Positions 9,584-18,659 of a stretch of 64,000 nt of DNA are shown here, piece after piece (positions within the stretch are counted from its first letter, which is position 1; the number at the start of each line of letters is the position of its first letter). Origin of the DNA: Bacillus sp. MRMR6. GTDB taxonomy: Bacteria > Bacillota > Bacilli > Bacillales > Cytobacillaceae. The position numbers were made by a program, and so were the translations under genes. Location of the stretch: assembly GCF_001940785.1 (NCBI RefSeq), contig NZ_MSLS01000002.1:133077-197076 (forward strand). Reading direction: 5' to 3'. The notes under the pieces were generated by a model. The model searched no databases. It had not been told where the DNA came from and was given only the letters and a program-made list of their open reading frames with translations.

Positions 9584-10064
9584 CAGCTTCCCCTCCCATT
9601 CTTTTTACATATCCATAGGTTTCGCTAATAATATTACCTCTCTCATTAAATAGTTGAACAATAATTTGATTTACCTGTGTTGTACTAGCATTTATTTTCG
9701 GAGATTTTTTTATTTTTATTTTCACATCATATTGGGCCTTTGTTGTTTCAAAATAATAAAACCCACTATCAGGCACATCATAATAAAAATTAGTGTAGGC
9801 AACTTTATCATTACCTGCTATTGGTGTAAATCCGACAGTATGGTTTTTTTCTTTGATAAATGCTTTTACTTCTGCAGCATCTTGCCAATCAATAAGGACT
9901 TCCTTTACGATGTTAATTGCTTGGGCTTTATCCTCATTGTGATTATTCAACATCCCCATTTGTGGAAAAATACCCATCATAGAGATTAGGACAATAGACA
10001 AAAGTGTGATGGAAGCAAGCACCTCTACTAACGTTACACCTTCTTCATTATTTAAAAGTTTCAT
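9570..10064 (-). CDS. PilV-type minor prepilin
   Basis: A 164-residue prepilin, first gene of the minus-strand operon. The leader ends in EEG and is followed by VTLVEVLASITLLSIVLISMMGIF, with Glu at +5. The head domain is about 130 residues. The frame also opens at TTG 10073, but GAAGGGA lies 9 nt before ATG 10064, which is the better start. The order PilV-, PilW-, PilX-like matches minor pilin operons elsewhere, where such proteins prime pilus assembly. It would be processed by the prepilin peptidase at 16898. Confidence 0.76.
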   Translation of the reverse strand: MKLLNNEEGVTLVEVLASITLLSIVLISMMGIFPQMGMLNNHNEDKAQAINIVKEVLIDWQDAAEVKAFIKEKNHTVGFTPIAGNDKVAYTNFYYDVPDSGFYYFETTKAQYDVKIKIKKSPKINASTTQVNQIIVQLFNERGNIISETYGYVKRMGGEAVATP

Positions 10065-10329
10065 TTTAATCAATCCCTTCTTGGGAGGAAAAATTTTAAT
10101 TTCTAGTTTATTAGATATATATTAACAGAAACCACAGACAATAATTAACAAAAAACAGTATTTTATACCCACAAATGTTTTCCAGCTTCTTTAAAACTTG
10201 TTAAAAGTATTATACAATATTTAGTAGGCGAAATTTGTCTATATTTCGTACACATGTACAAAATATATAAATTTTTGATATAAAATGTAGTTTTATAGAA
10301 TCTTGTATAAATAGAGAGGGCGTGGCTGG
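10065..10329. promoter_or_regulatory. divergent control region between minor pilin operon and pil operon
   Basis: 265 bp of AT-rich DNA between two divergent operons of one system. It contains an imperfect palindrome GTACACATGTAC (10248-10259) about 70 bp before the first pil gene, a possible operator. No clear sigma-A pair could be fixed on either strand and no gene is seen. Confidence 0.4.
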
Positions 10330-11094
10330 ATGGTTTCATTATTTTGGGCCTTTGGGTCTATGTTGACTGTAATGTTGATTATTTCGTTTTTACCGCTTGG
10401 AATTACAGTGAAGGGAAAGCTTACCGTTGTCTTTGTTGGCTTTGTCCTGGCACTAGGTGGACTAGCAGCAGTTTCCACTTTCTCAGTATGGGCCGCGTTG
10501 GTATTATTACTTGTGCTCTCCTTTTTTGCTGCTTATATCATGGACAGTCGGTTGTCAGCTTCGCTTTACACTTTGAAATTACAAGCTGAGGATGTTGTCA
10601 CAGAGACTAATTCAGTATCCTATGCAGATACACAACAGGCAATGTCTGATGAACTGGATTTCTTAGATCTATCAGAAGTCCAAATGGCTCCTACGTTGGA
10701 AGAAGCGGAGGGTAACCTTGATATTGAAGTTGCTGCACTATCTTTAGAAAAAGAAGATACACTTGAAATCATAGATGATGAGATTTCTTTTTTACAAGAT
10801 CGAAATGTTGATCAGGACATAATAGTAGAAGAACATATAAAAGAAGAGGAACCATTGGAAACAGGGTACTTATCAGAAATAGAAAATATGCTTTTAGACG
10901 AATCTGAAACAGATGATTTACCAGTATTAGAAGAAGAAGACTGGTTAGCTGAACTTGAAGATTTTGCACCAGAGACGAAGGACGATAAGGCAGAACTTGA
11001 CAACCACCTATTAGAAGAATTATTTATCGCTTCGAAAGAGGCTGCAAGTGATAAAGAGGAAACTCCTCTTAAAAAGCTCGAACTACAGAAATAA
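10330..11094 (+). CDS. acidic membrane protein heading the pil operon, function unknown
   Basis: 254 residues. Three hydrophobic segments (about residues 3-22, 28-50 and 54-72) are followed by a ~180-residue very acidic cytoplasmic-type tail (many EE/DE runs such as LEEEDWLAEL). I recognise no domain. Its position as the first gene of the pilus operon, 26 nt ahead of the G5-domain gene, suggests an accessory role in pilus assembly or anchoring. The start ATG 10330 has only a weak GAGGG-type site upstream. Confidence 0.6.
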   Translation: MVSLFWAFGSMLTVMLIISFLPLGITVKGKLTVVFVGFVLALGGLAAVSTFSVWAALVLLLVLSFFAAYIMDSRLSASLYTLKLQAEDVVTETNSVSYADTQQAMSDELDFLDLSEVQMAPTLEEAEGNLDIEVAALSLEKEDTLEIIDDEISFLQDRNVDQDIIVEEHIKEEEPLETGYLSEIENMLLDESETDDLPVLEEEDWLAELEDFAPETKDDKAELDNHLLEELFIASKEAASDKEETPLKKLELQK

Positions 11095-11120
11095 GGATAA
11101 ACAGAAGGGGGGCAAATCTT

Positions 11121-12401
11121 TTGAGTAGTAAATACCAGCAACTAATGAAATTATTTACTGTTCTATTTTTAACTACAGCCGTGATTTTTAGTTCTTCTCA
11201 CTTTGGCTCAGAAGCATTTGGGAAGTTTTCGAACAACGATGGAAAATTCTATGAAGGCACAACGATTGGTTCTGTAAACCTTACAGGTAAAACAGAGAAT
11301 GAAGCCATTGCTATGTTGGAAGAAAAGTATGTGGAATGGGTCAATAGTACTAAGATTACTCTTCAATATAGTGAGAAAACCGTTAATTTCGATGTGAACT
11401 TATTTCAATTTGATGCTACCGAAACGGTCCTGAACCTTAAAGAGGGCCAGAATAACCATGCTAGTCTTACGATCGACCTGTTACAAGTAGAAGAACAAAT
11501 TAATGTGCTTTTCCAACAGGTAGATAGTAAAGAGATCGAACTTACAAAGCTTACGGCAGATTTAACAAACACTGCTTCACAGCTTCAAAGTGGAACGTTT
11601 AGTTTTGCTTTAAACAAAGACTATTTATTAGTAGCGAATAAGAAAGCTGTAATCAGCGAGGTTGTCGTTGAATTAGATTCCGTTTCAGATGAATTATATA
11701 GTCTAATAAAAAACAACCCTGAAATTGTAATTGCCGAAGAAGCTGTCTTTTCATTCCTAGAATTTGCTAAGGCACAGAAAGTTGAGAATAGCTCTGCCCT
11801 AGATTTGTTGGCAACGGGGATTTATCAAGCAGTACTTCCTACTAATCTCTCAATTAAAGAGAGGAGTATCAGCGGCTCACTGCCAAGCTATGCCGAGTTA
11901 GGCTATGAAGCAATGGTAAATAGTGCAAAAGGTGTCGACTTGGTAATCGTCAATCCGAATAATGCAACATATACACTAGGATTTGACTTAGTGCCTGGAA
12001 GCTTAAAAGTTACCTTAATGGGTGATCAGCTGCTATATAAATACGAAATTAGCAAAAAAGACCAACAGGAATTAAAGCCGAAAACAATTATTCAATACAG
12101 CCCGTTACTCTTACCAGGAAAAACAAAGGTTGAAAATGCAGGGGCAGATGGGAAAATTGTAAAGGTTTATCGGAATATTTATGAAGGCAGTCAGTTGTTA
12201 AAAGCTGAACTGATTTCAGAAGATTATTACCCGCCGGTATTTCGTGTCGAGATTCATGGTTTAACAGGCAGCACTCAAACTGGAACGGGAACAAATACCA
12301 CAGGGCAAACAACTCCATCTGAAAGTCAATCACCGTCACCATCTAACACGGAACAGCAGGATAATGACCTTTGGGGGAAAACAAATGAACAACCAAAATA
12401 A
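11121..12401 (+). CDS. exported VanW/YoaR-like N-domain and G5-like protein in the pil operon
   Basis: A 426-residue protein with an N-terminal signal or anchor helix (LFTVLFLTTAVIFSSSHF). Next comes a region resembling the YoaR/VanW peptidoglycan-binding N-domain (GTTIGSVNLTGKTENEAIAMLEE). A C-terminal G5-like module at about residues 335-380 (GADGKIVKVYRNIYEG...YYPPVFRVEIHG) is followed by a Thr/Ser/Pro/Gly/Gln-rich tail. The VanW catalytic-looking core is not evident. Such proteins bind cell-wall glycans and probably act outside the membrane, where the pilus crosses peptidoglycan. The start is TTG 11121 with AAGGGGGG 8 nt before it. It lies between the acidic membrane protein and pilB. Family placement is moderate; the role is inferred. 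Confidence 0.65.
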   Translation: MSSKYQQLMKLFTVLFLTTAVIFSSSHFGSEAFGKFSNNDGKFYEGTTIGSVNLTGKTENEAIAMLEEKYVEWVNSTKITLQYSEKTVNFDVNLFQFDATETVLNLKEGQNNHASLTIDLLQVEEQINVLFQQVDSKEIELTKLTADLTNTASQLQSGTFSFALNKDYLLVANKKAVISEVVVELDSVSDELYSLIKNNPEIVIAEEAVFSFLEFAKAQKVENSSALDLLATGIYQAVLPTNLSIKERSISGSLPSYAELGYEAMVNSAKGVDLVIVNPNNATYTLGFDLVPGSLKVTLMGDQLLYKYEISKKDQQELKPKTIIQYSPLLLPGKTKVENAGADGKIVKVYRNIYEGSQLLKAELISEDYYPPVFRVEIHGLTGSTQTGTGTNTTGQTTPSESQSPSPSNTEQQDNDLWGKTNEQPK

Positions 12402-12422
12402 CAACATAAGAAGTGATCATAA

Positions 12423-14084
12423 ATGAAGCAAACACGTAAACGTCTTGGCGATTTGCTAATTGAAGAAGGGCTAATTACCGCTGAGCAGTTAGCAACGGCT
12501 CTTGCAGATAAAGCGGCTAATCAAAAGATAGGCGATGCTCTCTTACAAAGAGGCTATATTACCGATCAGCAGTTAGCAGAGGTTCTTGAGCACCAGTTAG
12601 GAATTCCGCACGTTAATCTATTGCAATATCCTTTTGATACTAATCTGTTTTCATTAATTTCAAAAGATACAGCCAGAAGAAATCTTATCATTCCTTTAAA
12701 AAAAGATGGGAATAAGCTTTACGTCGCGATGGTGGATCCAATGGATTTCATCGTAATCGATGACCTCAGGTTGTCAACGGGATTCAATATTGAAACAGTC
12801 ATCGGCACAAAAGATGATATTATCCGAGCGATTAATAAATATTACAATACGGACGAAGATTTAGAAGAGCTGTTTGACGACCTGTCTTCAAAAGACAGGG
12901 GACAAGATGATGATGTTACTAACCTAGATTCACCGATTGTCCGTCTCGTCAATCAATTGCTGACGAACGCAGTCGTTCAAAAGGCTAGTGACATCCATAT
13001 TGATCCGCACGAAACAAAAGTAGTGGTTCGTTATCGTGTTGACGGGGTATTACGTGTGGAACGGGTGTTACCGCGAAATATGCAAAGTGTGTTAACGGCG
13101 AGAATTAAAATTATGTCCAATCTGGATATTACCGAGCACCGTGTACCTCAGGATGGACGGATCAAGATTAACCTTGACTTCCATCCCATTGACCTCCGTG
13201 TATCGACTTTGCCGACCGTTTATGGCGAAAAAATCGTAATGCGGATTTTGGACATGGGTGCTGCATTAAATGATTTAAATAAAATAGGATTTAACACTCT
13301 TAATTTAAAACGATTTAACGAGATGATTGAACAGCCGACCGGTATCGTTCTGATTACAGGTCCAACAGGTTCGGGTAAATCCTCGACACTATATGCAGCA
13401 TTAAACAAGCTGAACAGTGAACAAGTCAACATCATTACGATTGAGGATCCTGTAGAATACCAGTTAGAGGGGATCAATCAAATTCAGGTCAATACCAATG
13501 TTGGGATGACCTTTGCTGCCGGACTGCGTTCCATCCTTCGTCAGGATCCAAACATTATCATGGTAGGGGAAATTCGTGATAAAGATACAGCTGAAATTGC
13601 CGTACGTGCTTCATTAACAGGACACTTAGTGTTAAGTACTCTGCACACGAACGACTCATTAGGAACCGTCACCCGACTAATTGATATGGGTGTTGAACCA
13701 TTCTTGATTGCCTCTTCCTTAACCGGAATCGTCGCTCAGCGTCTAGTTCGTAAGGTGTGCCGTGACTGTGCAGAGGTGCAGGAGCCATCCAAGCGTGAGA
13801 TAGAAATCTTTGCAAGGCGCGGGATGAAGATCGATAAAATCTCCCGTGGAAAAGGCTGTGCTTCCTGTAATATGACAGGCTATAAAGGGAGGGTGGCACT
13901 TCATGAAGTGCTTGTCCTTAATGATGAAATGCGCCGAATCATTATGAATGATGATTCTTTTCAAAAGCTAAAAGACCAAGCGATAAAAAGTAAAACCATC
14001 TTTTTGATTGATGATGGGTTGTTGAAAGTGAAGCAAGGTATCACCACTACTGAAGAAGTTTTACGTGTTGCCACTCTGGAGTAG
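12423..14084 (+). CDS. pilB: type IV pilus extension ATPase PilB with MshEN c-di-GMP-binding domain
   Basis: A 553-residue GspE/PilB hexameric ATPase that powers pilin polymerisation at the inner face of the membrane. Two 24-residue MshEN motifs lie at residues 7-30 (RLGDLLIEEG...) and 35-58 (KIGDALLQRG...), the fold shown in MshE and clostridial PilB to bind cyclic di-GMP. The second motif has Lys where Arg is usual. The ATPase core has Walker A GPTGSGKSS (313-321), the Asp box EDPVEYQLEG, Walker B IIMVGEIRD and the His box GHLVLSTLHT. A C-terminal tetracysteine zinc site (CRDC...CASC) is intact. It begins the motor part of the operon and pilT follows 12 nt downstream. Confidence 0.97.
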   Translation: MKQTRKRLGDLLIEEGLITAEQLATALADKAANQKIGDALLQRGYITDQQLAEVLEHQLGIPHVNLLQYPFDTNLFSLISKDTARRNLIIPLKKDGNKLYVAMVDPMDFIVIDDLRLSTGFNIETVIGTKDDIIRAINKYYNTDEDLEELFDDLSSKDRGQDDDVTNLDSPIVRLVNQLLTNAVVQKASDIHIDPHETKVVVRYRVDGVLRVERVLPRNMQSVLTARIKIMSNLDITEHRVPQDGRIKINLDFHPIDLRVSTLPTVYGEKIVMRILDMGAALNDLNKIGFNTLNLKRFNEMIEQPTGIVLITGPTGSGKSSTLYAALNKLNSEQVNIITIEDPVEYQLEGINQIQVNTNVGMTFAAGLRSILRQDPNIIMVGEIRDKDTAEIAVRASLTGHLVLSTLHTNDSLGTVTRLIDMGVEPFLIASSLTGIVAQRLVRKVCRDCAEVQEPSKREIEIFARRGMKIDKISRGKGCASCNMTGYKGRVALHEVLVLNDEMRRIIMNDDSFQKLKDQAIKSKTIFLIDDGLLKVKQGITTTEEVLRVATLE

Positions 14085-14096
14085 GAGAACTGACAA

Positions 14097-15146
14097 ATGA
14101 AAGAAAAAATTGACAATATACTGAGGGCAGCGCTTGAATTTAAAGCGTCCGATGTGCATTTAACCGTCGGTGTCCCACCTGTATTCCGGATTAATGGAGA
14201 TATGAAAAGGTACGGTAAGGATATTTTGCTTCCTGATGATACCGAAGAAATCGCAAAACTGACCATCCCGGAAGATATGTATGATTTATTTAAGGAAAAA
14301 GGTGAGCTTGACTATTCATACGGTATTCCTGGGCTATCACGGTTCCGTGTGAACGCCTACCACCAAAGAAAAAGTGTTTCCTTGGCACTCCGTGTAGTGG
14401 CTTCCAAAACACCGACACTTGAAGATTTAGATTTACCTGAAATTGTAGCAAAATTAGTTGAAAAGCCTCAGGGCCTCATTCTTGTAACTGGGCCTACAGG
14501 TAGCGGTAAATCAACTACGCTTGCTTCAATGATCGATTATGTCAACAGAACCATGCGTAAGCACATTGTTACCCTTGAAGATCCGATTGAATATCTCCAT
14601 AAGCATAATAATTCAATTATTGACCAGCGTGAGGTCGGTTTTGACACCAAATCATATGCAAACGGACTAAAGGGTGCACTAAGACAAGACCCTGATATTA
14701 TTCTAGTTGGGGAAATGCGTGACTTAGAGACAATCGGGATTGCGATTACCGCTGCCGAAACCGGGCACCTTGTATTAGGGACGCTCCATACATCAAGTGC
14801 TCCGTCAACGATTAACCGGATTATCGATGTTTTTCCACCTGCACAGCAGCCGCAGATTCGTGTCCAGCTTGCTTCTGTATTAGTAGGTGTCATTTCACAG
14901 CGTTTGTTCCCTACTGTTGATAAAAAAGGCAGGAAGGCAGCAACAGAAGTGTTAGTAAACAATCCTGCGATCGCTAACCTAATTCGTGCTGAAAAAATCC
15001 ATCAAATCCAAAGTACAATGCAAACATCCCGTGCCCAGGGAATGCACACGCTTGAAATGAGTATAAGAGACTTACTAGACCGAAACCTGATTCAAAAAGA
15101 AGTAGCAGTAAAATACCTACAAGAAAAGATGATGCTCGATGGCTAG
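14097..15146 (+). CDS. pilT: pilus retraction ATPase PilT
   Basis: 349 residues, the usual PilT length, lacking the MshEN and zinc regions of PilB. It has an N-terminal PAS-like domain (ASDVHLTVGVPPVFRINGDM) and Walker A GPTGSGKST at 132-140. The Asp box EDPIEYLHKH, Walker B DIILVGEMRD, the His box GHLVLGTLHT and a C-terminal NLIRAEK segment corresponding to the AIRNLIRE retraction motif follow. PilT depolymerises the pilus, which permits twitching, retraction-driven adhesion or DNA uptake. The ComG competence pilus of B. subtilis has no dedicated PilT. AGGAG precedes the ATG, and the gene overlaps pilC by 8 nt. Confidence 0.96.
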   Translation: MKEKIDNILRAALEFKASDVHLTVGVPPVFRINGDMKRYGKDILLPDDTEEIAKLTIPEDMYDLFKEKGELDYSYGIPGLSRFRVNAYHQRKSVSLALRVVASKTPTLEDLDLPEIVAKLVEKPQGLILVTGPTGSGKSTTLASMIDYVNRTMRKHIVTLEDPIEYLHKHNNSIIDQREVGFDTKSYANGLKGALRQDPDIILVGEMRDLETIGIAITAAETGHLVLGTLHTSSAPSTINRIIDVFPPAQQPQIRVQLASVLVGVISQRLFPTVDKKGRKAATEVLVNNPAIANLIRAEKIHQIQSTMQTSRAQGMHTLEMSIRDLLDRNLIQKEVAVKYLQEKMMLDG

Positions 15147-16344
15147 GTTCAAATTTGACGGACGTGACCGGCGCGGAAAACGGCAGGGCACCGTTAACGC
15201 TGCCTCAAGAAGAGAGGCAATGCTCAAGCTGAAAGAAGAAGGTATCCGTGTTATTGAAATGAAGGAAATTCCGGAAACGTTAATGACGAAGGATCTAACT
15301 TTTGGTAACCCTGTTAAGCTGCAGCATTTTGTTATTTATTTAAGGCAGTTTGCCACCTTATTGAAGGCCGGGGTAACCCTAGTAGAGGCTACCTCTGTAC
15401 TTGCAGCTCAAACAGAGAGTAAAGCCCTAAAAAAAGCCTTGCTAGATGTGGAGCAAGAGCTTCGTGAGGGAAATCCTTTTTCTGATGCTGTTTCAAAGTA
15501 TAAGAAGATTTTCAATTCGATGTTTATTAATATGGTAAAAGCAGGGGAAGTCAGCGGTAATTTAGATGAAACACTTGAAAAACTAGCGGATGATTTTGAG
15601 AAACAGCACGATACTAGAGCCAAAGTTGTCTCTGCATTAACCTATCCAGCTGTTATCGGGATTCTTGCCATTGGTGCGGTAATTTTCCTGCTTGTTGGGG
15701 TAGTTCCTACCTTTGTTACGATGTTTTCTGATATGGGTGCAGAGTTACCAGGAATTACGAAGTTTGTATTAGCTGCAAGTGAATTTATGCAAAAGTTCTG
15801 GTGGATAGTCTTTCTAGTTATACTCGCGTTTGTATTTTCGATTATGTATATGAAGAAAAACAAAAAAACGAAGTATTACTTGGATTACTTCATGTTAAGA
15901 ATGCCGATTTTTGGAAACATGATGCAAAAGGCTGCACTAGCCCGAATGATGAGAACACTTGCTTCGCTATTTTCAAGTTCTGTTCCGATATTACAAGCGA
16001 TGTCGATTGTAGAAAAAGTAGTAGAAAATGAAGTCATCGCGAAGGTAATACGCGAGTCGCGTGACTCCCTAGAAAAAGGGCGTTCTATGACAGAACCAAT
16101 GAGTGACCACTGGGTCTTTCCACCGCTCGTGACACAAATGATTTTGATCGGTGAGGGAACAGGGGCATTAGATACGATGATGTCAAAAATTGCTGATTTC
16201 TATGAAAAAGAAGTCGATCAAGTGACCGATAGACTCAAGTCGTTAATCGAACCGATCATGATTGTATTTTTAGCAGGGATCGTCGGGGTCATTGTACTTT
16301 CCATTATGATGCCAATGTTCTCCATGTTCGACCAAATGAGTTGA
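15139..16344 (+). CDS. pilC: type IV pilus inner-membrane platform protein PilC
   Basis: A 401-residue GspF/PilC protein with two repeated cytoplasmic T2SSF domains (about 70-195 and 275-395). Three transmembrane helices are seen near 170-195, 220-240 and 370-395. Family motifs QFATLLKAGV, LADDFEKQ and GEGTGALDTM are present. It couples the PilB/PilT motors to pilin insertion. The ATG lies within the last codons of pilT, so translation is coupled. It ends the first part of the operon; a 146-nt gap with a probable separate promoter precedes the major pilin. Confidence 0.95.
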   Translation: MARFKFDGRDRRGKRQGTVNAASRREAMLKLKEEGIRVIEMKEIPETLMTKDLTFGNPVKLQHFVIYLRQFATLLKAGVTLVEATSVLAAQTESKALKKALLDVEQELREGNPFSDAVSKYKKIFNSMFINMVKAGEVSGNLDETLEKLADDFEKQHDTRAKVVSALTYPAVIGILAIGAVIFLLVGVVPTFVTMFSDMGAELPGITKFVLAASEFMQKFWWIVFLVILAFVFSIMYMKKNKKTKYYLDYFMLRMPIFGNMMQKAALARMMRTLASLFSSSVPILQAMSIVEKVVENEVIAKVIRESRDSLEKGRSMTEPMSDHWVFPPLVTQMILIGEGTGALDTMMSKIADFYEKEVDQVTDRLKSLIEPIMIVFLAGIVGVIVLSIMMPMFSMFDQMS

Positions 16345-16490
16345 CAAAACTAGACAGAAAATTCACTAATATTACAAAGAGGTAAAATTTGTTACAGCGA
16401 TTGATAAAAATCTACTTTTCTTTCACTGTCATTTATTGTATACTCATAGAGAAATATTACTAGGTTCATAGAACCAGAAGGAGACGGAAT
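16345..16490 (+). promoter_or_regulatory. probable pilin promoter and leader hairpin
   Basis: This 146-bp gap contains a TATACT -10-like hexamer near 16438 with a poor -35, and a small inverted repeat GGTTCATAGAACC (16463-16475) just upstream of the AGGAG ribosome site. A separate promoter would let the major pilin be made in excess over the machinery. The promoter call is tentative. Confidence 0.4.
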
Positions 16491-16898
16491 ATGATTAAAA
16501 AATTAAGTTCAAAATTAAAAGAACAAAAAGGCTTTACATTAATCGAATTACTAGCAGTTATTGTTATTTTAGGGATCATTGCGGCGATTGCGATTCCTGC
16601 GATTACGAGTGTTATTTCAAAATCAGATAATAAAGCTAAGGTTCAAGAAGGCATACAAATAGTTAATGCTGCAAAGCTATATATTGCTGATACTAGACCG
16701 GCAGCTAACGAAGATATTACTCATGCAAAACTAGGAACTTACCTAGATAAGGTAAAAGTAAATGGGTATACTGTAAAGGTAGTTTATACAGCATCAGGAA
16801 ACTATACTTATACTCTAACAGATCATCCGGCTGAAGATTTGGCTGACAAAGGAACAGATGGTGCTTCAGAACAAGAATTATTAGAATATGTAAAATAA
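16491..16898 (+). CDS. pilA: major type IV pilin (PilA-like)
   Basis: A 135-residue prepilin with leader MIKKLSSKLKEQKG, cleaved before Phe+1 of FTLIELLAVIVILGIIAAIAIP. Glu+5 and the Pro at +22 are typical of type IVa and Gram-positive pilins. The ~80-residue globular part has no Cys pair, so there is no classical disulfide D-region. It is probably the major subunit: it has its own upstream gap with a strong AGGAG site and sits beside the prepilin peptidase gene. The stop and the next start overlap (TAATG). Confidence 0.9.
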   Translation: MIKKLSSKLKEQKGFTLIELLAVIVILGIIAAIAIPAITSVISKSDNKAKVQEGIQIVNAAKLYIADTRPAANEDITHAKLGTYLDKVKVNGYTVKVVYTASGNYTYTLTDHPAEDLADKGTDGASEQELLEYVK

Positions 16899-17653
16899 TG
16901 ATTGGGTTTATTGTTTTTTTATATGGTTTAGTTTTAGGGTCTTTTTTCAATGTTGTTGGACTTAGAGTTCCAATAAAACAATCAATTGTTACTCCGGGAT
17001 CGGCTTGTCCAACTTGTAGGCATCAATTGAAACCATATGAACTTATTCCAGTAATTTCATATTTGCTTCAAAAAGGGAAATGCCGCGGCTGTCAGTCGCG
17101 GATTTCTCCTATCTATCCCTTTTTTGAATTATTGACTGGCGTTCTTTTTGCCACAGCACCACTAGTTATTGGCTGGTCCGGAGAATTAGTCGTTGCTTTA
17201 ACACTAATTTCAATGTTTATCATTATTACCGTATCAGATATACATTATATGATCATCCCTGATAAGATTTTAATCTGGTTTACAGGGATTTTTTTATTGG
17301 AACGAATTTTTGTACCGCTAACACCATGGTGGGACAGCCTGCTTGGTGCAGTAACTGGGTTTACACTTCTTCTTATTATCGTTCTTGTCAGCAAAGGCGG
17401 GATGGGTATGGGAGATGTGAAGTTATATGCGTTACTAGGATTTGTCCTAGGTTTCAAGCTTGTGCTCTTATCTTTCTTTTTTTCTACCCTATTTGGAGCC
17501 GTTATCGGTGGATTAGCATTGCTCTTCAAACTTGTCAAAAGAAAGCAGCCGATTCCGTTTGGTCCATTTATTGCAGCTGGGACATTAACCGCCTATTATT
17601 GGGGATCGGATTTAATAGATCTATATTTACAGTTTCTAAATCAAGGATTTTAA
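16898..17653 (+). CDS. pilD: prepilin peptidase (PilD/ComC, A24 family)
   Basis: A 251-residue polytopic aspartic peptidase that cleaves and N-methylates prepilins. It has a full N-terminal methyltransferase-type domain with the zinc tetracysteine CPTCRHQ...CRGCQS (about residues 28-65). The two catalytic Asp are in DIHYMIIPD and in GMGMGDVKLYALLG. This is the positional equivalent of B. subtilis comC (folC-comC-spoIIB). It probably also processes competence pseudopilins encoded elsewhere. It overlaps pilA by 1 nt. Confidence 0.95.
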   Translation: MIGFIVFLYGLVLGSFFNVVGLRVPIKQSIVTPGSACPTCRHQLKPYELIPVISYLLQKGKCRGCQSRISPIYPFFELLTGVLFATAPLVIGWSGELVVALTLISMFIIITVSDIHYMIIPDKILIWFTGIFLLERIFVPLTPWWDSLLGAVTGFTLLLIIVLVSKGGMGMGDVKLYALLGFVLGFKLVLLSFFFSTLFGAVIGGLALLFKLVKRKQPIPFGPFIAAGTLTAYYWGSDLIDLYLQFLNQGF

Positions 17654-17669
17654 GTAAGGGGTTATAGAT

Positions 17670-18659
17670 ATGGCATTTTCCCTTTTTTCAACAAAAAACC
17701 GAATAATTAATCTCGTCATCAATGACCACTCGATTCGTTTCGTTGAACTGAAACAATCAAAACCCCCTGCTGCACAAAAATGGAACGAACGTTACCTGCC
17801 GCCAGGTATTATAACCGACGGAAGGATTGTCGATCTGGATACGCTGACGAATATTCTCGAAGAATGTATTGACGACTGGAAGATTAATCGCCGTTCGATC
17901 CGCTTCATCGTACCAGATTCACTGGTGATTATTCGTAAAGTCAGCATACCAGTTGATATTCAAGACGATGAAATAAAAGGGTATCTCTATTTGGAACTTG
18001 GCTCAAGCATTCACTTGCCGTTCGAAGAACCAGTGTTTGACTATTATCCGCTTTCTAATAACGGGAAAACAAAGGACTTGCTTTTATTTGCCGCTCCTGA
18101 ACAGTTTGTCATGCAATATGCTGAATTATTCTCCAGCCTTAAACTAAGCCCAATTGCTGCTGATATTTCTCCTTTATCACTCTATCGCTTGTATCACTAT
18201 CTTGAACTTGCAAGTGAGAAAGAGGTTCTGTTTACGGTTCAATTCGACTTAACAAGTGTAAATCTGTGTATCTTTGAAGAGAGTGTACCATTGGTAATGC
18301 GCCAATTCGCTCTACCTTTTAATATCGATAATTGGGAAATCAAGCAGGATTTATCTGGCTTGATGGAATACAAATACAGTGGAGATCCTGAAGAGTTAGT
18401 TATTCAATTTGAAGATATCTTCAAAGAAATTAACAAGCTTTTGGATTTTTATCGCTATACACTTAGCAACAATGAGAAAAAGGATGTTACGAAGTTTCTA
18501 CTAAACGGCGATCATCCGATGCTAACGGCCATTTACGAAGAAATGAAAGAAAGATTCGAGATTCCTCTTGAGAGGATCAGTTTTGATTCTGAAATGAAAG
18601 GAAGCGTACCGGCTAATCTATTTTTATCTTTAGGTCTCGCTTTAAAAGAGGTGCAATGA
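17670..18659 (+). CDS. pilM: pilus assembly protein PilM
   Basis: A 329-residue actin-like ATPase-fold protein of the PilM family. The N-terminal segment (IINLVINDHSIRFVELK) and the PDSLVIIRKVSIP and FAAPEQFVMQYAELF stretches match the family pattern. It is cytoplasmic and binds the PilN N-terminus to link the motor with the transmembrane alignment complex. The sequence is divergent from proteobacterial PilM. GGGG lies upstream of ATG 17670, and the end overlaps pilN. Confidence 0.85.
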   Translation: MAFSLFSTKNRIINLVINDHSIRFVELKQSKPPAAQKWNERYLPPGIITDGRIVDLDTLTNILEECIDDWKINRRSIRFIVPDSLVIIRKVSIPVDIQDDEIKGYLYLELGSSIHLPFEEPVFDYYPLSNNGKTKDLLLFAAPEQFVMQYAELFSSLKLSPIAADISPLSLYRLYHYLELASEKEVLFTVQFDLTSVNLCIFEESVPLVMRQFALPFNIDNWEIKQDLSGLMEYKYSGDPEELVIQFEDIFKEINKLLDFYRYTLSNNEKKDVTKFLLNGDHPMLTAIYEEMKERFEIPLERISFDSEMKGSVPANLFLSLGLALKEVQ

